A program made the position numbers and the translations under genes. 64,000 nucleotides of DNA from assembly GCA_963920575.1 (NCBI GenBank), contig OY986969.1, forward strand, positions 14,152,615 to 14,216,614, in the 5' to 3' direction. Source of the DNA: Narthecium ossifragum (Eukaryota > Streptophyta > Magnoliopsida > Dioscoreales > Nartheciaceae). Each line of letters opens with the position of its first letter. Position 1 is the stretch's first letter. Positions 56,058 through 64,000 of this stretch are shown piece after piece. The notes beneath the pieces are model-generated. The model saw nothing but the letters and a program-made list of their open reading frames with translations, had not been told where the DNA came from and searched no databases.

Positions 56058-57918
56058 TGTCACACCCCGACCGAGAAAACCCATCCAGGGTGAGGCGTGA
56101 GGGTTCCTATCACTATTCATCTCGAAATGATGCGATACAAAGCGGAATTATAGATAAACTTAAACAATTTTATATTCCAAAGGTGAAACAACAATTCAAT
56201 TCATAAATATACATCATGTTGTACTGATACAAGATTTGATACAAGATCTTCCAAGAAAAGACATAATACATTTATCCCAAAAGTCCTCAAATATGTACAT
56301 AATTTTCAAAATCTATCAAAAGTACAACAGTCGTCCTCCAGCAACCTCAAGCACCTCTGGATGTAGTCGCGCCTCCAAAAGCTGATCTCGCCGGCTGTAC
56401 TGAAGAAGAACTGGCGCCTGCACCTGCAAACGCAGCCCGGGTAGGAGTGAGCGATAAGCTCAGTAGGTTCTACTCTACGGCACACTGAAGGGAGGAAAAC
56501 AACAACAGTGTTGTCTCCCCGCTCAAGTCTAAGGAATGCCACGGGGTTCCACAACCCCTGCCGACTACCCCAAGGATCCCACTCTTCTCAACCGACCACG
56601 CTGGGACACATCCTCCAAACACGCTGGGAGGAAACAGAGAACCAGAACCAGTAGGATCACCCTTACCCAGCAGGAAGCCACTGCCTGGGGACCAAGTCAG
56701 AGGCACCGGCAACCATCCTTAGCACTTGGCCTTGGGAGACCAACACGACCTCTAAACCTCAAACATTGATCAGAGTCAACTATCGCAAATCCTCAATAAC
56801 AAGAGATTCCAATTATACAATCACACCCTAATCATGACTACCCAGCCGCGGTCCTAATGGCTAGATCCGAGCTATCCGAGAGCCTCGGATCGGCGAACAA
56901 CCCATCGCCAGCCTAACCACAGATGCCTCTAATGCAATCAAGATGCATGCAATGCTCAAGCACACATAACAAGATATAAGCATGCAACAAGATGTCATTA
57001 ATCATACAGGGCTAGGCATAGCTTACAGCTAGACAAAGGGTAAGCTTAGCAAAGGCCTCAAATACAGATAATCTATGCTTACCAAACAAAGATACTGATC
57101 CAAGCATTGAACACAGATATACAATAGTATTCAGTGCTCTCTTGCACTTGACAGACTAAGGTTCCACAGTTACCCCGTAGGTAACTGGCCACAGTTATAC
57201 AATAGCCCTCGACACTCGCCGGCAATAGGCTAAGGTTCCACAATTCCACATTAGCTAGCACTTATAGCTAGCTAATGGTTAGGCAATCAAATAAACATTT
57301 AATTACAATCCAACATGTATTAAAAGCAATCAAAACCATAGATTTGCCCAAAAAGGGGATTACTCGAATCGATCCTCAAACTCGATAGAAATCCTTTGAA
57401 AACTCTACCAAATTCACTTGTAAACCTCCCAACATGTTTAAAGATCAATCACGATTAAAAGCCATTCAAGAAAGACCAGAAAATCATGTTCAAGGGCCTA
57501 CGGTCAATGTGACGGTCGACCGTGAGGCCACGGTCGATGTCACGGTCGACCGTGGGGCCAAAACGGGGAAAACCACATAGGTGACGGTCGATCGGTGCAT
57601 CGACCGTGGGAAGCCCAAAATGAGACAGAGCCTCACGGACGATGCGACGGTCGATCCGACGGTCGACCGTGAGGCGGGGTGAAAACAAAGAGGAAGCCCA
57701 CGGTCGATCAGTGCATCGACCGTGGGAGGCCAAAATCCCGACAGAGCCTGACGGACGATGCGACGGTCGATCCGACGGTCGACCGTCAGGCCCCGAAATA
57801 GCGTATCAACGCTTGACGGTCGATCCACCAATCGACCGTCGGGCTTTAGGCACAGTTCATCAGAACAGTGCCGGAAATCCAATTTCTTCGATTTCAAGGA
57901 TCAATTCAAGTGGGAATT
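56058..57918 (-). mobile_element. Tekay-like LTR Tek4 in Tek1 RT, interrupted by Chr2
   Basis: Begins TGTCACACCCCGACCG; reversed, this is the LTR end ...CGGTCGGGGTGTGACA. 56410-56480 shares ctgcaaacgcagcccgggta with other Tek LTRs. It resumes at 59235 for about 25-50 bases after Chr2 and then breaks off, so its start (GTCCTCACA on this strand) is missing. No internal region was seen. Confidence 0.75.
57485..57845. repeat. Array of ACGGTCGATC/GATCGACCGT inverted motifs in Tek4
   Basis: A 33-bp tandem pair (acggtc.atgt.acggtcgacc) at 57497-57560 is followed by two units of about 116 bp (from 57584 and 57700). Each unit carries acggtcgatc.gtgcatcgac, a gatgcgacggtcgatccgac segment and a terminal ggtcgaccgt. 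These are short hairpins. Confidence 0.8.
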
Positions 57919-59234
57919 TGTTACGAGCGGTCTACTCGTGATCCTCTCGTAATGGGTCTCTACTGCTCCAATCGATCAGAATCGGCATGATCGGACTTGA
58001 TTTGAGTCCAATGGCCTGATTTGGCTAGCTAGATCGGATCTGGCTTGAGCTGGATCGGATCTGGTTGAGCCTGATTGGATGGGACTTGACTGGGTCAAGT
58101 CTGAAGTGATCTGGATCAAGCTGACCAAGTTGGATTGGGCTAGATCCGGATTGACTGGCTTGGCTAAACCAATTAGACTTGGCTGAGTCTGAATCAGCTG
58201 GCTAGCTGAACCAGACTTGATCCAATGGCTGAGAATCGCCGGAGTAGATCGCCGGCGTAGGGACGGCGGCGGCGGACGGGATACTTCCAGGAAAGGTCGC
58301 CTGGAGGTGGGGATGAGATCCAGCGGCTCGGATTGGTCGGAGAATGGCTAGATCAACGGGATCTTGGAGGTGGCCGGCGGTGGGTTTAGAGGGGATCGAC
58401 GTCGGGGACGACGGCGGGCTTCGGGAGTGGCTTAGGAAGGTTGGGATCGGGTCTAAGGAGGTCGGCTATGGGTTGAGAGTGGGTTGGAGGTAAGATAGGG
58501 GTCGGAAGTGGGGTTGACGGCGATGGGGACGGAGCCGGGTTGTTGGGTTGCCGTGGGGATCACCGGAGAAGATGGAGTGGGGCGACGGAAAGGGTTGGCC
58601 GGAGTCGTGAGGGCTTGGGGAAGACGATGGCGGTCTTGGATGGCAGCGGGGACGGCCGGAGAGGGAACGGCGGTGAAGCTTGGCTAGGGTTTCGGGATAT
58701 AGAGGAGGAAGAAGATGAACAGTAGGGGTGACGTGGCGCTGGGGTCGCTGACGTGGCGGAGAGAGAAAGTGACAGGAAGAAGGAAATTGAAGGTGAAGGC
58801 GATGCCGGTTGCGGAGAAGATGACCGACGGGGAAGAAGGTGGATCTATGGTAGATATATGGTGGAAGCTATATTATCTCTACTCCTATGGTATTCTACTC
58901 TTATGATAATTTATCAACTATTCTTAATAATTCATCTCATGCATTCCCTAATACAAACTAATGAGGTCCTTTTATAGAGACCTTGATATAGTCCTAATCC
59001 AATAAGAAAACCTCCTTGCTTAATTAGCAAGTAATAAGGTTTCAAACTCAACTCAACTTCCTAACTCAAATATCAACTAGGACTCAATTTAATATAGAAG
59101 ACTAATGATAAATACTAATTAAATACTCTAGTTTGAACTAAGGAATACCAAGTCAAACTAGGAAAGAAGCTGAACCAGTTTGGTTCCTCTTCTGGGTTCG
59201 GGTCCAGTTGGTCGAGTCGGATCGACTCGTATCA
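57919..59234 (-). mobile_element. Solo LTR Chr2, related to Chr1, inserted in Tek4 (1316 bp)
   Basis: Plus-strand ends TGTTACGAGCGG and ACTCGTATCA; perfect GAATT duplication (57914-57918 and 59235-59239). On the minus strand it shows the Chr1-like order: tttgacttgg, aagcaaggaggttttc, tctctataaaaggacc (TATA) and gtattagggaatgcatg. The open frames at 58540-58977 are inside the LTR and are not genes. Confidence 0.85.
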
Positions 59235-59285
59235 GAATTCGATGAAACTTTGCAAACATGTGTAACTATCAGAATTCGATGAAAC

Positions 59286-59907
59286 CTAACAAATCGTGGA
59301 AAATTTTGGCGAGGGTCCCCTCGAACCTAATGGTCTCCCTAAGCAATTCATCAAACACCCTCAATTATAAACTAAAGATTAAAGAAACCTCAAGCTTAAA
59401 GATATTAACTCCAAAAGTATAATATAGAAAACTTCGAAGAGGGGATGATCCAGTACAAACATTTATACTCTTCCAGAGGAGGCTAACAATACAAGGTTTA
59501 TGGGAAAGACAAATCACCACTCCTCAAACTCGGCCAGGCGCCGCCACACCGCCGACCAACTGCCCGGTAGGGGCCACCGAAGAGGAGCTAATGCCTACAC
59601 CTACAAAACTCAGCCCGGGTAGGAATGAGCACTAAGCTCAGTAGGGAAACTACACTACGACACACAGAAGGAAGAGGGAAACACAACAGTGTCACTCTCT
59701 AGTAAGGCCTAGATGTACATAAGGGCCCCATAACCCCACCGCGTGTCCTTGCGGTCCACGATCATGATCTTCCAGAACAACTCAGTAAGCATGAAACCAA
59801 CACTGCTGACTCATAAGCAGGAAACTAGCACTGTTGGCATGAAATGGTACCACTGAGTAGGCACACCCTCTACTCAAGAGTCATCATAATTGGACACCGA
59901 CTACACC
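59286..59907 (-). repeat. Truncated Tekay-like LTR fragment, cut by Tek5
   Basis: ctaacaaatcgtggaaaatt onward is the reversed LTR end found at about 17600 in Tek1 and 59950 in Tek5, but its last 40 or so bases are missing. It stops mid-LTR at accgactacacc, where Tek5 begins. Confidence 0.7.
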
Positions 59908-60250
59908 TGTCGCGCCCCGACCCACGAAAGCTCAACCTGCCGGGCGACGCGAACCGGAACCTAACGAAACGCGGAAAATTTGGCGAGGGTTCCCTCTAAC
60001 CTATTGGTCTCCCCAAACAGTTCACCAAAACCACCCTCAATTAAAGACAATAATTTAAACAACCTCGAACCCAAGATTACAAATCCAAAAGAGTTTAATA
60101 TACATATCATCGGAGAGGGGAAGATCCAAATACAACATTTACTCCCGTAGGAGGCTAACTAATAAAGGTTTAAAACTGTAAAAAGATCGCCACCTCTCAG
60201 ACTTCTCCTGGCGCCGCCGCACCGCCGACCAACTGCCCAGTAGAGGCCAC
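59908..60250 (-). mobile_element. Tekay-like LTR Tek5, cut by Ath5
   Basis: Starts TGTCGCGCCCCGACCC (reversed LTR end ...GGGTCGGGGCGCGACA) and contains gcggaaaatttggcgagggt. It stops at gaggccac at 60250. The remainder would lie beyond Ath5, outside the window. Confidence 0.75.
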
Positions 60251-62270
60251 TGATGAATAAATTTTATATCTCGTAAGTTTATGAATCGGTGTGATCAGTA
60301 TAGCAGCAAGATGAGTATTGTACCCACAGAGATTTGTAAAGATTATTAGAGTGAAACACTAAAGATCATAGAAGAAAGAAAATAAGGAAGGAAAAGTAAG
60401 AAATATGAAGTATCGAAAATAGAAGATCGAATAACGAAATAAGAAGACGATGGAAATATGATGGATGAATATTAAGGTTCTGATTTCACTATAACATCCT
60501 CATTCTATGCATTGAATCAACAAAATCTCAGTTTGATTCCAAGGGCTCGTTCTTCCGGTATGATGATCCGTTCGGCCGCGGTCTTCACCAAGTACTTTCA
60601 ATTAACCCTAGCTAATGAACCCATAGCTAAGTGTCAATCAAGAATCCATTAAGCTCTGAAGAACAATTATGAACCAAGAATTGTCTTAGCTTGAACCCGG
60701 CTTCAACTAAATCTCATTCATTCATAGATCGTGCAAGATTAAGGAATGAACCCTCACTCAATCTCACATAAAATAATCTATAATACTTTTATTGGCCAGA
60801 TAAAGGTATTTAAGATCTCAGTTATAATAATGAATGAAACAAGGAAAATAAACGGATTAACTAATCATGATGTAATAACATAGAATGATTCAGTTAGGGC
60901 TAAATTGGTTCCTTAGCAAAGAAACTAGCCACTCATGTTCATCATGAGGGCAACAAAACTAATGAAGAAATAAAGAAGAAATAAGATGAGAAAAAGAAAA
61001 GAAAACCAAGCCTTGAACCAGTCTCCTCTCCTCCAAACACTGCCAAAAAGCCCCTTCAAACCCTAGAAAGAGTCATATTTATAGCTTTTAAGTGTCTCCA
61101 TCCTCGGATTAGATCCGAGCCGTTAATTTTTGATGCAGGACAAAATCCGGACAACCCCGACCGTCAGATGGCCATAACTTTTGATCCGGGTATCAGATCG
61201 GGGCGTGCGACCAGTCGAAACGACCGGGTCGACGAGCCCGTCGTTAATCATCGATCTATCTATGACGGCTGGTCAGATCGTCAAATTCTTTTTCCTTTTA
61301 GTCTAAAAATCAGTTTTAGTGAAAACTTTCCTTTTTTGGCAGTTTTATCGGTTTCTATTTTTGGCAAATTCCTAGTTTGAGTAGGATATATCCTTTTCTT
61401 TTAAATTCCGAATTTAATTTCAGTTTTAGAACTTGGATTAGGATTGGTTGGTTGAGTCCATGTTTTAGTTGAGTTAGTGGGTTGAGTCCATGTTTTAGTT
61501 GAGTTGGTCTTTCCTTAATCCTATAAAAGGAGGCCTTAGGGTTTGTAAAAGGGGAGTTTTGATGAATAAGAAAATTAGGGTTTTGTTTTCTCCCCTTGAG
61601 AATTCTGGTCTTTCTCTCCCATAGAGAGTTCGGTTATCTCTCCCGTTGAGAGGTCCACCTTCCACGTTTACCCTGCGCCAATTTTCTTCACTAGACCGAT
61701 CCTTCTGTAAGTGTAAGATCGATCCTTTGATATCAAAATCTTCAATTTCTGGCTACGCCCGAGGAAGATCGATCCTTTGATAGGAGTAGGATGGATCCTT
61801 CTCAGTAGGATGGATAGTAGGATCGATCCTTCTGTGATCATTTGAAAAGTATGCGTTCTGTCAGGTTTGTCTGCATAAAAGTATCGATCCTTTTGGGGAA
61901 CATGATCACGAACCGTCTTTCCTGAGTATTTACTGTTTTGCCATCCAGACTGCACCGTTGGTACTAATATTGGCGTAACTTCCTCTAGGAAGCTACAAAT
62001 CACTAACGGTAAAATTCTCCAGAAAGTAGACTTCAAGAGCTTTCCAACCATTTATAGAAGATGATCTGGTTCGTTCTAAACAAGTACAGATTTGATGTTG
62101 CATATGACATATATTTGCTTCTTTAGCTGCACTTTCCTGCATATTCCAAATAACTTTGTGAAGCAACATATAAGTATAAAAATAGTACTAAAGAGACTAA
62201 TTAAGGATGAAAAATCCAGTAATTAAACTAGTTCTAAGGCTATTCATAGTGCACTTTCATGCACTCATCA
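60251..62270 (-). repeat. Ath5 3' LTR (2020 bp)
   Basis: Ends TGATGAATAAATTTTATATC and GCACTCATCA on the plus strand. It is about 430 bp longer than the Ath1 LTR because of a foreign-looking block at about 61133-61690. GATCGATC units lie at 61695-61890. Confidence 0.9.
61133..61690 (+). repeat. LTR-like block embedded in the Ath5 LTR
   Basis: The sequence absent from the Ath1 LTR contains cctataaaaggaggcc (TATA-like), then agggtttgtaaaaggggag and gaataagaaaattagggtt, and an exact-looking 27-bp tandem (ggttgagtccatgttttagt...) at 61449-61503. The order resembles the Chr1 promoter region. It is probably a truncated LTR in plus orientation; I could not define its ends or a duplication. Confidence 0.4.
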
Positions 62271-62284
62271 GACCCACCAACCAG

Positions 62285-63456
62285 CTTATTACTAGTCTCT
62301 AGCAATTTTAAGCGCATAAATTTATAATTAAGCACACCAATGGTCCAAGGTTATAGATATGCATAATAAGAGTTCTATCTTGTCAAATCAATAGTGTTCT
62401 ATATAGTACAGAGCATGAAAATGTCCTATACTCATACACATACTACCAACACATGAGATTAACTTCTACACTTCAAACATGCTAATCACCATCCAGACGA
62501 ACACATGTGACGTGAAAAATAAAATTTACATACAGAAACAACTTCTACCCACCACTAGTCCAAACACATCACTATCTTCCGGACCAATCATCAAACCCTC
62601 GCATTTAAACTACAACATGCTTTTTCTTTTTTTTGAACTATCAGATTTTTGCCTTTTTACGCGAGCACTCTCCACTTCTTGAGGCGTAGAGACCCGGTTA
62701 CTTAGCAAAACACATAATAGTTGCTTAGACACAACTTGTTCAAGCTCCATATTTTTTTAGCTTTCAGTTGTTCCACCTTTTTACGTGAGCTCCCCTCTTC
62801 CTGAGGCAAGAACACCCGGTTACTCAGTAGATCCCTTAATAGTCGCTTAGGCACAGCTTGTTCAAGCTCCAGAATCTTTTTTTTCCGGCATGCAATACTC
62901 AACATACTAGCTAAAGTTGAAATTATGGTCCATATTACAATAGCCTGCTCATTCCTCTGGTGAATATAATTGCTACCACACATAAAGTGTTCGTGTGTGA
63001 ATCACATGATGTTCTACCTTCAGCTTATCATACATGCAATCAATGTATAGTTCAATCAATGTGAAAACAACATGTATAATAAGCATAAACATTTCAGCTC
63101 ATGTACAACTTAACACTATTAAACCCACAAGGTAGTATGAATACAGTCATGAATGTCTACCCCCCAACCTCAAATCAACATTGTTCTCAATGTGTGCATC
63201 CTAAGCAATAACATATGTAGGAGGTGGCTATCCAAAAATTCCATGCAAAGGAGATATAGATAATTTAAATAAAAAAGAGACCACATGATAGAATAAGCGG
63301 ACATCTCCTCAAGAATCCTCATGGTGGTTGAAAATCTAAAAAAAACAAAAGAGAAAACATAAAACTGAAAACTAAAACTTAAAAGCAAGTTACCTTGGTG
63401 GGTTGCCTCCCACCTAGCGCTTTATTTAACGTCTAGGCAAGACGTACTGCAAAACC
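62285..63456 (-). other. Ath5 3' untranslated region
   Basis: Holds two units (62650-62760 and 62775-62885) with ttttacg.gagc...cccggttact, ..aatagt.gcttag and cttgttcaagctcca. These are a tandem duplication of the motif also present in Ath1. ccccaacctcaaatc at 63162 matches the internal purine tract of Ath1, and ggttgcctcccacc at 63401 the post-integrase word. Confidence 0.6.
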
Positions 63457-64000
63457 TTAGGGTTCAACAAAATCTACCGCATCCACATGTCCAAACGATG
63501 GTCCTTCAAAATACACCGTCAAACGATGACCATTGACTTTGAACTTGTTTCCGGTCTTCTCATTCTCAATTTCCACAGCGCCATGAGGAGATACTTATAT
63601 CACCTTGAATGGGTCCGTCCATCTTGACCTTAATTTACCTGAAAAGAATTTCAGTAGTGAGTTATAAAGTAAAACTTTCATACCAGGTGTAAACTCCTTC
63701 CGTTGTATTGCTTTATCATGATAAACTTGGTCCTTTTCTTGTAAAATTTCGCGTTCTCGTAGGCTTCATTTCGCAGTTCATCTAATTCGTTCAATTGTAT
63801 CTTTCTCATATCCCCAGCTTCTCTCATATCAAAATTTAGCTGCTTGATTGCCCAATATGCCATATACTCCAACTCCACAGGTAAGTGACATGCTTTTCCA
63901 AACACAATTCGATAAGGGCTCATACCAATAGGGGTCTTATAAGGGGTGCGATATGCCCAAAGAACATCATTCAATTTCGCCGCCCAGTCCTTCCTTGTAG
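63457..64000 (-). pseudogene. Ath5 integrase C-terminus, open at the right edge
   Basis: Minus strand: [56 protein letters not shown], then a frameshift near 63717 into the post-integrase tail ending VNGHRL... DAVDFVEP at 63457. Ath1 has the same order at 42000-42519. Confidence 0.9.

Larger units (their letters stand above)
60251..64000 (-). mobile_element. Athila-like element Ath5, 3' part only
   Basis: On the minus strand: integrase C-terminus, 3' untranslated region, polypurine tract (62271-62284) and 3' LTR. It is the same family as Ath1 (LTR termini TGATGAGTGCATGAAAGTGC and AAATTTATTCATCA) but a different copy, continuing past the right edge. The left flank is gccac. Confidence 0.9.

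Noticed and set aside
58540..58977. Glycine/arginine-rich frames
   Set aside because: They are inside solo LTR Chr2, with no domain and no counterpart in Chr1.
1..64000. CRISPR, tRNA, rRNA or prokaryotic mobile systems
   Set aside because: The tandem arrays lack CRISPR spacer architecture; no tRNA or rRNA sequence was recognised; everything fits plant repeat DNA.

Overview
This window is plant nuclear DNA. It comes from an angiosperm with a large, repeat-rich genome; the GC-rich leader-like patches hint at a monocot, but only weakly. It is almost entirely nested LTR retrotransposons. The lineages present are Ty3/gypsy Athila-like, Ty3/gypsy chromovirus-like (Tekay/Del-like and a Reina-like type) and one Ty1/copia element. 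A short, lower-copy island lies at about 4.2-13.1 kb. I see no rRNA, tRNA, CRISPR or prokaryotic features. The element names used here (Gy0, Cop1, Tek1-5, Ath1-5, Chr1-2) are mine.

Layout, left to right. 1-2163: minus-strand gypsy element Gy0 (gag start, primer-binding site, LTR), running off the left edge. 2168-4223: DNA element with about 115-bp terminal inverted repeats (MULE-like), holding a decayed plant-mobile-domain-like ORF and a hairpin tandem array. 4.2-13.1 kb: island with a TC-rich 65-bp repeat, two exons of a TIM21-like gene (minus), and a decayed FAR1/FRS-type MULE-derived gene (minus) followed by five clean exon-like blocks. 13104-15437: copia element Cop1 (minus).

From 15438 a Tekay-like element (Tek1, +) has been split many times. 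Its gag holds solo LTR Tek2 (18053-49133, target duplication CCTGT) and Reina-like element Chr1 (49391-54456, GAGGA). Its RT is cut by the minus-strand LTR Tek4 at 56058. Tek2 holds Athila-like Ath1 (18173-45295, GGGTG) and solo LTR Ath4 (46977-48654, CCATG). The 5' LTR of Ath1 holds Ath2 (19146-36559, GTTATTGA or ATTGA). Ath2 holds the nearly intact minus-strand Ath3 (to 28757), and its 3' LTR holds solo LTR Tek3 (33961-36365, ACTCT). Tek4 holds solo LTR Chr2 (57919-59234, GAATT). Tek5 (from 59908) is cut by Ath5 (60251 to the right edge). Nesting therefore reaches six levels: Cop1, Tek1, Tek2, Ath1, Ath2, then Ath3 or Tek3.

The coding capacity seen is retroelement gag, protease, RT, RNase H and integrase. 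Ath3 is best preserved (two in-frame stops). Ath1, Tek1 and Cop1 are decayed. Chr1 lacks integrase. Ath2 is a non-autonomous element with one clean 401-codon gag-tail-like ORF. Two signals are not explained by the standard parts list. First, paired GATCGATC-type palindromes fill the U3 regions of LTRs from different gypsy lineages. Second, a hairpin-forming motif recurs in the 3' untranslated regions of three Athila-like elements. All calls are from reading the sequence; no alignment or database search was run.
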